NCBI GenBank assembly: GCA_030039035.1 | Contig: JASHQQ010000354.1 | Span: forward strand, 1 to 64,000 | Source of the DNA: Acidobacteriaceae bacterium | GTDB taxonomy: Bacteria; Acidobacteriota; Terriglobia; Terriglobales; Acidobacteriaceae | Direction: 5' to 3' | DNA: 64,000 bases | Shown: in pieces, positions 54,869 to 63,471 of the stretch | Layout: each line of letters begins with the position of its first letter | Numbering within the stretch: the first letter of the stretch is position 1 | Notes under the pieces: model-generated | Databases searched by the model: none | What the model was told of the DNA's origin: nothing | The model's input: the letters and a program-made list of their open reading frames with translations, nothing else | Program-made: the position numbers and the translations under genes

Positions 54869-55993
54869 CTACCCCACGAGCGCGAAGTCGCGAATGGTTT
54901 CCTTGCGCACGGTGAGCCGCTCGACCAGGTCGCTTTTCACCTCGTAGCCGCGGCCGGGAGAATCGGGAATGCTGATTTCACCCCTGGGCGAGACGGTAAC
55001 TTCCGGATCGATAATATCCTCGAGCCAGTAGCGGGCCGAAGCAGAAACATCGCCGGGCAGCGAGAAATTCTCCAGCGAAGCCAGCGCGATATTGTGCGCG
55101 CGGCCCACGCCGGACTCGAGCATTCCCCCGCACCAGACGGGAACGCCGCGCTCCTGCGCCGCGTTGTGAACGTGAATGGCCTCGGAGAATCCGCCCACGC
55201 GGCCCAGCTTGATGTTGATGATCCGGCAGGACTCCATCTCGATCGCGGCCAAGGCATCGCGGCGATTGCGAATCGACTCGTCCAGGCAGATCGCCGTCTG
55301 CATCTGCTTCTGCAGCATGGAGTGGTAATAGAAGTCGTCGTGCCACAGCGGCTGCTCGATCATGAGCAGGTCGAAGGCTTCGAAACCGACCAGATGCTCG
55401 ATATCGCCCAGCCGGTAGGCGGAGTTGGCGTCGCAGCTCAGCATGATTCCCGGCCAGCGATTGCGCACCTGCTCGAAAACATCCACATCCCAGCCGGGCT
55501 TGCATTTCAGCTTGATGCGCTGGTAGCCAGCGGCCAGTTCGCGCTCGATGACGGAAAGCAGCTCGGGGATGGAAGACTGAATGCCCAGCGACACGCCGCA
55601 GGGAATCTCTTCACGCACGCCGCCCAGCAGTTGCGAAAGCGGGATGCCCTCGCGCTGCGCCTCCAGATCCCAGATCGCGTTTTCCAGCGTGGCTTTGGCC
55701 ATGCGATTTCCACGCACCTGGCGAAAGATGCGCGGGCAGTCGCCACCATGCTCCGGCGACTCTGCAGCCAGCATCGGTCCCAGTTCCCTGGTAAGGACCT
55801 GCCAGGCTGTGTCGGTCGATTCCTCGGAGAAGAACGGCCGTTCGCCCACCGTGCATTCGCCCCATCCGATCAGGCCCTCGGATTGCACCTCGGCCAGCAG
55901 AACGCGCCGGTCGCGCGTGACGCCGAAGCTGGTTTCAAAAGGACGCACGAGGGGCATATGCAGTTCGCGAAAGATGATTGCATCGATTCTCAT
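54869..55993 (-). CDS. enolase-superfamily o-succinylbenzoate synthase / N-succinylamino acid racemase (OSBS/NSAR)
   Basis: 374-residue muconate-lactonizing-type enzyme. Catalytic features: the KxK pair in RIKLKCKPG, metal ligands Asp in SCDANSAY, Glu in LLMIEQPLWHDD and Asp in AICLDESI, and the second lysine in INIKLGRVGGFSEA. Family members make o-succinylbenzoate for menaquinone, racemise N-succinyl amino acids, or both. Its GNAT neighbour 6 bp upstream favours the amino-acid racemase role by analogy with known NSAR operons. The gene symbol menC would presuppose the other role. ATG at 55993. Confidence 0.86.
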   Translation of the reverse strand: MRIDAIIFRELHMPLVRPFETSFGVTRDRRVLLAEVQSEGLIGWGECTVGERPFFSEESTDTAWQVLTRELGPMLAAESPEHGGDCPRIFRQVRGNRMAKATLENAIWDLEAQREGIPLSQLLGGVREEIPCGVSLGIQSSIPELLSVIERELAAGYQRIKLKCKPGWDVDVFEQVRNRWPGIMLSCDANSAYRLGDIEHLVGFEAFDLLMIEQPLWHDDFYYHSMLQKQMQTAICLDESIRNRRDALAAIEMESCRIINIKLGRVGGFSEAIHVHNAAQERGVPVWCGGMLESGVGRAHNIALASLENFSLPGDVSASARYWLEDIIDPEVTVSPRGEISIPDSPGRGYEVKSDLVERLTVRKETIRDFALVG

Positions 55994-55999
55994 AAGTTT

Positions 56000-56812
56000 T
56001 CAGATTCCTTGAGACTCTAAACCCGATTCGGGCAGGTTGGGGGGACCAAGTTCGAAAACTCCATTTCCTTGCCCGTCCCGCTCAAAGCCGATGACGGTCA
56101 AGCCGCGAGAGAATGCCTGTTGAAATTTCTCCCGGTTCTCCAACTGAACTGCAAGTGCCTTCTGCTTCCCTGACTCGCAGGATTTCCACTGGTAAATCTC
56201 GGCTGGTACTCGGATTCGCTCCTCTATGATGCGATTCGCCGCGCGACGGTTTTCCAAGGTGGCCTTGACGTGGGGGGAATCGAGATGCCATTCCGCCAGA
56301 AGCCGGTCCGTCGGAAGCCCGCCTTGCAGACGAGATGAGGATATACCATAGAAATCCACGCGATATGCACAGACAACTGCCCCCAGCTTGTGGATATTGA
56401 GGAAAGCGTTCTTGATCTCCAGCGGATCGAAGGTCCATTCCATGAGCCGTATGCCCCGTGAAAGCGCCTCATCCCGCTGTTTCAACTTGAGTTGAGCGCC
56501 GAGCCCGCGGTTGCGATGGCTCTCCCTGACCGCCAGCATGTGCGAATGCAGGTAAGGGCGAGGTCCGTTGACGCCTGATTTGATTCCTGGCAAAGAATAG
56601 GCGAACCCAACCAGCGATTCGGGACCGCCTTCGGGCCTTGCGCCGGGAAGACCGGTCTCGAACGCGCCGATCACCTGTCCGCCGATCTTCTGCCCGAGCA
56701 GGAAAGACTTGCGCGGAACGATGTCGCTCTCGTCGTAGCCCCAGGTCGCAATCTCGAGTTGTACGCAGGCCTCGAATTCGTCGAAGCCATCGCAGGAGCG
56801 GATCAGGATCAT
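56000..56812 (-). CDS. GNAT-family acyltransferase (COG3375-like)
   Basis: 270-residue acyltransferase. The acyl-CoA binding segment is LHSHMLAVRESHRNRGLGAQ, with the R-x-x-G-x-G/A pattern; the flanks (WTFDPLEIKNAFLNIHKLGA and DFYGISSSRLQGGLPTDRLL) match predicted GNATs linked to OSBS/NSAR genes, where the enzyme is thought to N-succinylate amino acids. ATG at 56812 overlaps the mazG stop as ATGA; the enolase-superfamily gene begins 6 bp after its end. Hence mazG-GNAT-NSAR form one translational unit. Confidence 0.84.
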   Translation of the reverse strand: MILIRSCDGFDEFEACVQLEIATWGYDESDIVPRKSFLLGQKIGGQVIGAFETGLPGARPEGGPESLVGFAYSLPGIKSGVNGPRPYLHSHMLAVRESHRNRGLGAQLKLKQRDEALSRGIRLMEWTFDPLEIKNAFLNIHKLGAVVCAYRVDFYGISSSRLQGGLPTDRLLAEWHLDSPHVKATLENRRAANRIIEERIRVPAEIYQWKSCESGKQKALAVQLENREKFQQAFSRGLTVIGFERDGQGNGVFELGPPNLPESGLESQGI

Positions 56813-57759
56813 CTTGCAACCCCCCCGGCCTGCGTCGACGAGAGCATTTGTTTCGCCCGCACCCACAAAGCTTCGAGATCGCCCGGAGAAAGCTCTTCCA
56901 ACGGCCGCGACGCTTCGAGCTCCATCTGGCGAAACCGCTGCCGGAAGCGCAGATTGCAGCCGCGCAGCGCCATTTCGGCATCGACATCCAGATGCCGGCC
57001 CAGATTTACCGCGGTAAACAGCAGGTCGCCCAGCTCGGCTTCCACGGCCGGCCTGCGCGCCGCGTCGCCCGAAGCAGCCTCCGCTTCGAGCTCCTGAATC
57101 TCCTCGGCCAGCTTGGGCAAAAGATCGCGCCAGTGCGGCCAGTCGAAGCCCGCCTTGCGCGCCCTGGCGCCGATCTGCGCTGCCTCGGCCAATGCCGGCA
57201 AGGCGCGCGGCACAACATCGAGCCGCGAAGCGGTTTTGCCGTCCGCGAAAGCAGGATCGTTCGCGCTCTTGGCGGCGCTTTTCTCCGCGGCCTTGATCTC
57301 TTCCCAGTTGCGCAGCACTGCGCCGGCCGAGCCTTCGACATCGGCATCGACATCCGCGCGGTTGCCCGCCGCGCGCGAGGCTTCTTCGCCGAAGACGTGT
57401 GGATGACGGCGAATGAGCTTGCGATTCAGGTGGTCGATGACGTCGGAGATCGTGAATCTTCTGTCGTTGGCCGCCATCTCCGCATAAAACAGCACCTGCA
57501 GCAGCAGGTCGCCCAGCTCTTCGGCGAGGTGGGGCCAGTCGCGCCGCTCGATGGCGTCGAAGACTTCGTAGGCTTCTTCCAGAGTGTATTTGCGAATGGA
57601 ATCAAAGGATTGCTCGCGATCCCACGGGCACCCGCCGGGCGCGCGTAGCCGCGCCATGATCGCGACCGACTGCCCGAAGAGCTCGGCCGCCCGGCGCGGA
57701 TCGGTCTCCACGGCGGTTCCGGCAGGTTGTGCGGGTGAGCTTGCAGGCGGGACATCCAC
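56809..57759 (-). CDS. mazG: nucleoside triphosphate pyrophosphohydrolase MazG
   Basis: 316-residue MazG: hydrolyses NTPs to NMP and pyrophosphate, a housecleaning role. N-terminal domain: RAPGGCPWDREQSFDSIRKY, TLEEAYEVFDAI and HLAEELGDLLLQVLFYAEMA, with the E-x2-E and E-x2-D metal ligands. The second domain (about 215-300) repeats the pattern EEIQELEAEA and EAELGDLLFTAVNLGRHL. GTG at 57759 gives the expected length, although the preceding ribosome-binding sequence is weak. Slightly longer linker than E. coli MazG. Confidence 0.92.
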   Translation of the reverse strand: MDVPPASSPAQPAGTAVETDPRRAAELFGQSVAIMARLRAPGGCPWDREQSFDSIRKYTLEEAYEVFDAIERRDWPHLAEELGDLLLQVLFYAEMAANDRRFTISDVIDHLNRKLIRRHPHVFGEEASRAAGNRADVDADVEGSAGAVLRNWEEIKAAEKSAAKSANDPAFADGKTASRLDVVPRALPALAEAAQIGARARKAGFDWPHWRDLLPKLAEEIQELEAEAASGDAARRPAVEAELGDLLFTAVNLGRHLDVDAEMALRGCNLRFRQRFRQMELEASRPLEELSPGDLEALWVRAKQMLSSTQAGGVAR

Positions 57760-57926
57760 ATCTCTATTTTAACGCGACAGGCATCTTCGAAGCCCGATGC
57801 AAGCCAGGGCAGCATTACGGCCCGCATCCCCTTGAATCCAAACGATCGCTGTCACATCCGATGGATGGGCGATTCCCGCATGAGATTGAACGCAATGAGA
57901 TAATCGACGTGCGGGGAGGAAGCTCG

Positions 57927-58766
57927 ATGAATACATTCAAAACCACCCTTCTTCTTACTGTACTTACGCTGGTTCTGGTTCTGGCGGGCGAGTATTTTCG
58001 CGGACTCGGCGGCGCCGTGGTTGCCCTCGTGATTGCCGCAGCGATGAACTTCGCCAGTTATTTCTACTCCGACAAGATTGCGCTTTCGATGTATCGCGCC
58101 CAGCCGGTTTCGCGCGAACAATTGCCGCGGGTTTACGCGGTAGTGGAGCGGCTCGCCGCGCGCGCCAACATTCCCCTGCCGAAGATCTACGTGATCCCGA
58201 CTGACTCGCCGAATGCTTTCGCGACCGGACGCAATCCGAATCATGCCTCTGTTGCGGTGACGCACGGGATTCTGGCGTTGCTCAATGACGAGGAGCTGGA
58301 AGGCGTCCTGGCGCACGAACTGGGTCACGTGCGCAACCGCGATATTCTCACCAGCTCGATTGCGGCGACGCTGGCCGGCGCCATCACCATCCTGGCGCGC
58401 ATGGCTTTCTGGTTCGGCGGCGACCGCCGGCGCGACAGCGGCATCGGCGCGCTCTTCATGCTGCTGCTGGCGCCCCTCGCCGCCACGCTGATCCAGTTGT
58501 GGGTTTCGCGCACGCGTGAATATGAAGCCGACGCTTCCGGCGCACACCTCACCGGCAATCCCTACGCGCTGGCCAGTGCTCTGGAAAAAATTTCGGGAAT
58601 CAGCAAGCAGGTCCCGCTGGTCGCATCGCCGACCAACGCGCATTTGTTTATCATTGCGCCGCTGCTCTCCGGCCAGACCTGGGCGAGTCTGTTCTCAACG
58701 CATCCGCCGGTGAGGCAGCGCATCGAGCGGCTGATCGGCCGGCCGTCAGTGAGCGGGATAATCTGA
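57927..58766 (+). CDS. htpX: membrane zinc metalloprotease HtpX
   Basis: 279-residue inner-membrane protease for quality control of membrane proteins. Two N-terminal membrane segments (about 5-22 and 28-48), zinc motif HELGH (in GVLAHELGHVRNRD) with third ligand Glu in SRTREYEADASGAHLTGNP, then two further membrane segments (about 152-172 and 178-200). The ATG at 57927 has GGGGAGGA 7 nt upstream. Divergent from mazG, convergent with the next secreted-protein gene. Regulation by heat stress is known for relatives. Confidence 0.94.
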   Translation: MNTFKTTLLLTVLTLVLVLAGEYFRGLGGAVVALVIAAAMNFASYFYSDKIALSMYRAQPVSREQLPRVYAVVERLAARANIPLPKIYVIPTDSPNAFATGRNPNHASVAVTHGILALLNDEELEGVLAHELGHVRNRDILTSSIAATLAGAITILARMAFWFGGDRRRDSGIGALFMLLLAPLAATLIQLWVSRTREYEADASGAHLTGNPYALASALEKISGISKQVPLVASPTNAHLFIIAPLLSGQTWASLFSTHPPVRQRIERLIGRPSVSGII

Positions 58767-58774
58767 CGGCTGCT

Positions 58775-59320
58775 TCACCTTTTGGCCTGCGATGTACTCA
58801 GCCGATATTTGTTGACCAGCAACTGTCCCTCGTCGCCATCCAATGGAGTCAGCGAAACATCGACCTGCCCCGGCTGGTCGAAGAAGAAGAGGCTCTTCAC
58901 CTCGAAGTAATACGCCTCGCCGGCCTCTGCGCTGAAGTGCGCCGCTTCCGTCTGGTGGCCCTTGCCGGTGACCACCGTGCGCTGCCAGCTCGCGCACAGA
59001 TGATGCACGCCGGGATCGACGAAGAAGTAAAGGTAGGAGTTGCCGTGCGTGGCTCCGATCCATTTCCCGTCGACGCCGATGCGTGTCGTCGGCTTGGGGA
59101 CGGAATTGAAGTCCGAGTCGTCCTCGATCATGTAGACCGTCGCTTTGCCGGGTTTCGGCTCGACGGCATGCCCTGCGCCTCCGGTTTTCACATCGAATTT
59201 TGCGTCGGGATCTCCGCAGCCCGGCGCCGCCGGCGCGCTCGTATCGGTTGCCTGGGCACACAACGCGAGCGAAGACAGAGCAAATCCAAAAGCAACGACG
59301 CCAATCCGGATTGTCTTCAT
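58775..59320 (-). CDS. DUF2846-like secreted protein
   Basis: 181-residue exported protein. Signal peptide at about 1-24 (IGVVAFGFALSSLALCAQA). The mature part has TVYMIEDDSDFN, RIGVDGKWIGATHGNSYLYF, DPGVHHLCASWQ and EAYYFEVKSLFF, a pattern found in DUF2846-type periplasmic proteins. The ATG at 59320 has a GGGGGAGA ribosome-binding site. Function unknown; cell-envelope location is likely. Confidence 0.76.
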   Translation of the reverse strand: MKTIRIGVVAFGFALSSLALCAQATDTSAPAAPGCGDPDAKFDVKTGGAGHAVEPKPGKATVYMIEDDSDFNSVPKPTTRIGVDGKWIGATHGNSYLYFFVDPGVHHLCASWQRTVVTGKGHQTEAAHFSAEAGEAYYFEVKSLFFFDQPGQVDVSLTPLDGDEGQLLVNKYRLSTSQAKR

Positions 59321-59434
59321 CTCGATCTCCCCCTCAGCCTTTCGACGGGGCGCCCTGAAGTGTCGTTTGCACAAATTTACCCTGGGGGTGCGCCTGCCCG
59401 GGATGAAAAACGCCGCCGGGGGCGATAGACTGTC

Positions 59435-60187
59435 TCAACCCATCGGCTTGCCAAGGACAAATACGATGAAATTCGGCACGCGCAGCTCGTCGTCCAGCCC
59501 CGGATAGCGTTTCAGATTCTCCGGTGTTACTGTCGGTTCGATGATTCTATCGATTCTGAACCCCGCCGAGAGATACGCGTCGAGATACGTCGAGAGCGTG
59601 CGATGGAAATTCGTGAAATCGATTTCCATCATCTTCCAGTGCCGCTCGCCTTCGTTGAAGTAACGGTCCAGAATGAAGTGCTGCTTCGTTCCATCTTCGG
59701 TCCGCTGCCACTCGCCGGTTGCCGATCGCATGGGATGCAAGTTGGCCACGACAAATCGGCCGCCCGGCCTGAGCACGCGAAAGACCTCGCGCGTATTGGC
59801 GGCGAAATCCGGCAGGTCGCATTGGTTCAGGTACGAGACGGCATGATCGAACGACGCGTCCTCAAGAAAGCCGAGGTCCTGAACATCTGCCTGCCGGTAT
59901 TCGTCTTTGCCGCCCGCCAGTTCCTGCGCGGCACGGATCATGGGCTCGCAGAGATCCAGTCCCAGCGCATATTCCGCGCCGCGCTCCACCAGCATCCGGC
60001 AGAATCGCCCTTCGCCGCAGCCGCAGTCGAGAACCCTCAGGCCCCGCACGTCGCCGCAGGCCTCGAGCATCGGCCCATCGAGCAATCCGTCGCGGCTGGC
60101 GTTTTTTCCCGCGCGCGTTTCCCCGATCCACGCCGGGGCCAACTCCCTCCACTCCTGTCGCAGACTTCTGCAGTCGACTTCTCTCAC
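59435..60187 (-). CDS. SAM-dependent methyltransferase, substrate unknown
   Basis: 250-residue class I methyltransferase: motif I VLDCGCGEGRFCRMLVERGA (about residue 52), GLDLCEPMIRAAQELAGG, DASFDHAVSYLNQCDLPDF, then FRVLRPGGRFVVANLHP. No hydrophobic segment. GTG at 60187 has GAGGGCG just upstream. The family covers small-molecule and ubiquinone-type methyltransferases; neighbours do not help to define the substrate. Confidence 0.82.
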   Translation of the reverse strand: MREVDCRSLRQEWRELAPAWIGETRAGKNASRDGLLDGPMLEACGDVRGLRVLDCGCGEGRFCRMLVERGAEYALGLDLCEPMIRAAQELAGGKDEYRQADVQDLGFLEDASFDHAVSYLNQCDLPDFAANTREVFRVLRPGGRFVVANLHPMRSATGEWQRTEDGTKQHFILDRYFNEGERHWKMMEIDFTNFHRTLSTYLDAYLSAGFRIDRIIEPTVTPENLKRYPGLDDELRVPNFIVFVLGKPMG

Positions 60188-60347
60188 CGCCCTCGCTCCC
60201 TCGTTCCTGGTTGCACAAATCCCCCTGGTTCGGCAAGGAATCTTCCCTCCGGGGCCAGGCAGTGTCCGGAATTATGCGACCATTTCCAGTCCCTCAGTCC
60301 CTTGTCCCTGTTCCCTGTTCGTTCGCCGCGCTAGTATCCTTACGCGT

Positions 60348-60839
60348 ATGAAGACCCTGCTTCGCACGCTGCTGTATCTGGCGCTCATCGTCTGGATCGG
60401 CGCGGAGATCTTCCTGCCGATCGTGGCCGCAACCGCTTTTGAAACGCTGGCGAAGGATCCGCACACTGCCGGCGCCATTGTGGGCTCGCTGCTGCGCACC
60501 CTGCACGGCATGGGGTTTGTCTGCGGTATCGTGCTGCTCGCCTTGCTCGCCCTGGCGCCCGCCTGGAGCATTTACAAATCGCGGACGGTGATGGCGCCGA
60601 TGATTCTCGCCCTGATCATGATCGCATTCACGGCCTATTCGCAGTATGGGATCATCCCGGCGATGGATCGCGATCGCGCGGCGGCCGGAGGGGCGATCGA
60701 CACCACCGATACAGCGAGCGCCATCACCGCCGACTTCAACAAGCTGCACAACCGCAGCGTGCGCGTGGAAGAAGCCATCATTCTGCTGGGATTGGCGACC
60801 GTGGTGCTGGTCGCGAGAGCGGAGACGAACCGGGCCTGA
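60348..60839 (+). CDS. small membrane protein (DUF4149/TMEM205-like)
   Basis: 163-residue integral membrane protein with four hydrophobic segments (LLRTLLYLALIVWIGAEIF, GMGFVCGIVLLALLALA, APMILALIMIAFTAY and EEAIILLGLATVVLVA). The acidic first segment with WIGAEIFLPI and the conserved FNKLHNRSVR loop are like DUF4149 proteins. ATG at 60348. Function unknown. Confidence 0.76.
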   Translation: MKTLLRTLLYLALIVWIGAEIFLPIVAATAFETLAKDPHTAGAIVGSLLRTLHGMGFVCGIVLLALLALAPAWSIYKSRTVMAPMILALIMIAFTAYSQYGIIPAMDRDRAAAGGAIDTTDTASAITADFNKLHNRSVRVEEAIILLGLATVVLVARAETNRA

Positions 60840-60910
60840 TGCAAGCGCAAAGATTGACTCCCCTTGCCGAGCAAAGTAGTATTCGATGTCACCGCAAGGG
60901 AAGGCTTCGT

Positions 60911-62461
60911 ATGACGGGAGCGGGGAGAACCGTGCCCAGGCGCAACCGATGGTTGGGAATCCTCCTGTTGGCAGCGACGGCGCTGGCCGTTTCGCGCGCC
61001 CAGGAAGCGGTGAAGATCGACCCCGAGAATCCGAAGTATCTGCTCTTTCGCGGCAAGCCTCTCGTGCTGATCTCGGCCTCGGAACATTACGGCTCGGTGA
61101 TCAACCAGCCCTTCGATTTCGAGAAGTATCTCGACGACGCACAAAAACACAAGATGACGGTGACGCGGACATTCCTGCTTTACCGCGAGTTGCAGAGCGC
61201 GCGCAATCCTTCGTCGCCGTGCAAGCCGGAGTCACCGGACTTTATCGCGCCGTATCCGCGCACCGGCCCCGGCAAGGCCATGGACGGCGAGCCGATGTAC
61301 GACCTGGACAAGTGGAATCCGGAGTACTTCAACCGGCTGCACCGCTTTCTCGACGCGGCTTCCAGGCGCGGCATCGTGGTCGAGCTGACGATCTTCAGCA
61401 ATACGTATGAGGACGAGATCTGGGCGCTCAATCCCCTGCGCGCGGCCAACAATCTGCAGCACGTGGGCGCCGTGGATTGGGAAGATTACAATTCGCTGAA
61501 GGATCCGGAGCTGGTGCGGCGGCAGGCGGCCTTCGCACGCAAGATCATTGACGAAACGAGCGGGTACGACAACGTCTATTACGAGATTTGCAACGAGCCC
61601 GGCGGCGACGAGCCGGGCCATGCGACGAGAGCCGACGTGGACGCCTGGCAGACAGAGATCGCGCGTGTGCTGCGCGACGAGATGCAGCGGCTAGGCCGGC
61701 CGCATCTGCTCTCGGGCCAGCAGGCCTTCAGCTATGGCAAACCGGACCGCTTTCCGATGGATGCGACGTTCGCGAGCACGAACTTCGACATCGTGAACGA
61801 TCACCCGCTGCCCAATACGCAGTTCGGCGGACAGACTTTCGACATGGGTGACTTCATGTCGAAAGAGCTTCGCCTCGCGGGCGTGCAGGACTTTTGCCGC
61901 GCGACCTTCTCGCAGCGCAAGCCGGTCGCTCTCGATGAAGACAACGCGGCAAGCATTTATCGCGATGCGACCGGCTGGACGATTCATCGCAAGCGGGCCT
62001 GGACGGCACTGCTCAGCGGCTGCCATTACGATTACATCGACTTTTCGATCACCGTGGGCAGCGAGGCCGGCACGCCGGCTTCGCGGGCGGCGATCCGGAG
62101 CTGGATGCAGCATCTTTCCGGGTTCATGGACTCTTTCGATTTTGTGCATTCGACGCCGGCGCCAGATTGGATCGTCGCGCAGCCGCGGCATCTCGTCGTC
62201 TCGTCCTTGTCCGCATCCGGCCGGGATTTTGTGGCCTATTTCGCGGATGACCGTGAAGTCACAGACCCAACCGCCGGCGAATCCATCTCCGGCGAAGTTA
62301 CGATCGCTCTGCCGGCGGGAAGTTACGAGGCTTGGCTCTGTTCGCCGGTTACCGGAGAATATTCTCCTGCGATTCGGGTCAGCGGGGGCGCGAAGACCGA
62401 AGTGACCTTGCCGCCGTTCCAGCAGGATATCGTCATCCGGGCGACGCGAACAGCGGAATAA
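60911..62461 (+). CDS. secreted glycoside hydrolase-like TIM-barrel protein
   Basis: 516-residue exported protein. Signal peptide: RWLGILLLAATALAVSRAQ. The TIM-barrel part starts with GKPLVLISASEHYGSVINQP and LDDAQKHKMTVTRTFLLYRE; YYEICNEPGGDEPG carries the Asn-Glu-Pro acid/base signature of clan GH-A. A C-terminal beta-sandwich-like domain (about 430-516) follows. The second catalytic Glu is probably in PVALDEDNAAS. ATG at 60911 has GGGAAGG at 7 nt. Substrate is a beta-linked glycan, unspecified. Confidence 0.78.
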   Translation: MTGAGRTVPRRNRWLGILLLAATALAVSRAQEAVKIDPENPKYLLFRGKPLVLISASEHYGSVINQPFDFEKYLDDAQKHKMTVTRTFLLYRELQSARNPSSPCKPESPDFIAPYPRTGPGKAMDGEPMYDLDKWNPEYFNRLHRFLDAASRRGIVVELTIFSNTYEDEIWALNPLRAANNLQHVGAVDWEDYNSLKDPELVRRQAAFARKIIDETSGYDNVYYEICNEPGGDEPGHATRADVDAWQTEIARVLRDEMQRLGRPHLLSGQQAFSYGKPDRFPMDATFASTNFDIVNDHPLPNTQFGGQTFDMGDFMSKELRLAGVQDFCRATFSQRKPVALDEDNAASIYRDATGWTIHRKRAWTALLSGCHYDYIDFSITVGSEAGTPASRAAIRSWMQHLSGFMDSFDFVHSTPAPDWIVAQPRHLVVSSLSASGRDFVAYFADDREVTDPTAGESISGEVTIALPAGSYEAWLCSPVTGEYSPAIRVSGGAKTEVTLPPFQQDIVIRATRTAE

Positions 62462-62503
62462 CCGCGCATTGGCGAGAAGCAGAACTTCCCGTTGGCGCTG
62501 GAG

Positions 62504-63247
62504 CTACCACGGCAGCGGCTTTCCAAGGTGGAAGTATCCGCCGGATGGGCCGTTGTCAGGCAAAGTGGCCAGCGCAACGCTGGTCTTTGCGCCGTCGCGC
62601 AGCTCCATGGGCGCCTGCTCGCCGCCCATATCCGTTTTCACCCAGCCGGGATGCGCCGAATTGACCTTGATCTTCGTGTCGCGCAGTTCGTAGGCAAGGT
62701 GAACGGTGAACGCGTTGAGCGCGGTCTTCGAAGCGTCGTAAGCAAACGATTTGGCGTGATAGATCGGCGAATTCGGATCGGCGTGTAGATTGAGCGAGCC
62801 GAGAATGCTGGAGAGGTTCACGATGCGGCCCGCCGGACTCTTGCGGATCAGCGGCAACAGCATCCTGGTGAGCTCGACCTGGGCGAAGAAATTCGTCTCG
62901 AAAACGCGATGCAGCAGATCGAGCGGAACGTCGGACGCCGAATGCTCGGGGCCGGTGCCCGGAAACTTGCCGGCGGCGATGCCGGCATTGTTGACGAGAA
63001 TGTCGAGCCGGCCGTATTTCGAATCGAAATAGTCGTAGGCCGCCTTGTGGTCGGCCGGATTCGTGATATCGAAAGGAAGAACTTCAGCGTCCACGCCTTC
63101 CGCGCGGAGTTTCTTTGCGGCTCGTTCTCCCTGGGCGCGATCGCGCGAGCCGATCACGACTTTGGCGCCCGATTCCTTCAGATCGAGCGCGGTCTGAAAT
63201 CCAATCCCCCGATTTCCACCCGTGATAAATGCGATTTTCTGTGCCAT
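62504..63247 (-). CDS. short-chain dehydrogenase/reductase
   Basis: 247-residue SDR. N-terminal cofactor motif FITGGNRGIGFQTALDLKES (TGxxxGIG), NADP-preference Arg in GSRDRAQGERAAK, LVNNAGIA, the catalytic Ser in VNLSSILGS and YDASKTALN (Tyr-x3-Lys). The C-terminal part (GGYFHLGKPLPW) resembles carbonyl-reductase-like SDRs. ATG at 63247 with AGGAG about 11 nt upstream. Substrate unknown. Confidence 0.88.
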   Translation of the reverse strand: MAQKIAFITGGNRGIGFQTALDLKESGAKVVIGSRDRAQGERAAKKLRAEGVDAEVLPFDITNPADHKAAYDYFDSKYGRLDILVNNAGIAAGKFPGTGPEHSASDVPLDLLHRVFETNFFAQVELTRMLLPLIRKSPAGRIVNLSSILGSLNLHADPNSPIYHAKSFAYDASKTALNAFTVHLAYELRDTKIKVNSAHPGWVKTDMGGEQAPMELRDGAKTSVALATLPDNGPSGGYFHLGKPLPW

Positions 63248-63471
63248 GAGAGGTGATTCTCCTGTCGTGGTTTGGATTCGCGCGGGGGCAGACCGGGTTC
63301 ACGAAATTGCGGCACGGAGTTCTCGCGAGGCGAGCGAACGATCGGGAGTAGCCCTACCCTCGCCCGGTCCTGACGAAAGGGCGGATCGTCGGGGGCGCTC
63401 CCGGTTTCATACCGGCGAGGAAGTCCTGCCAGTGCCGATGCCCGCTGACGGGGAATCTGCGTGCGTCGATT

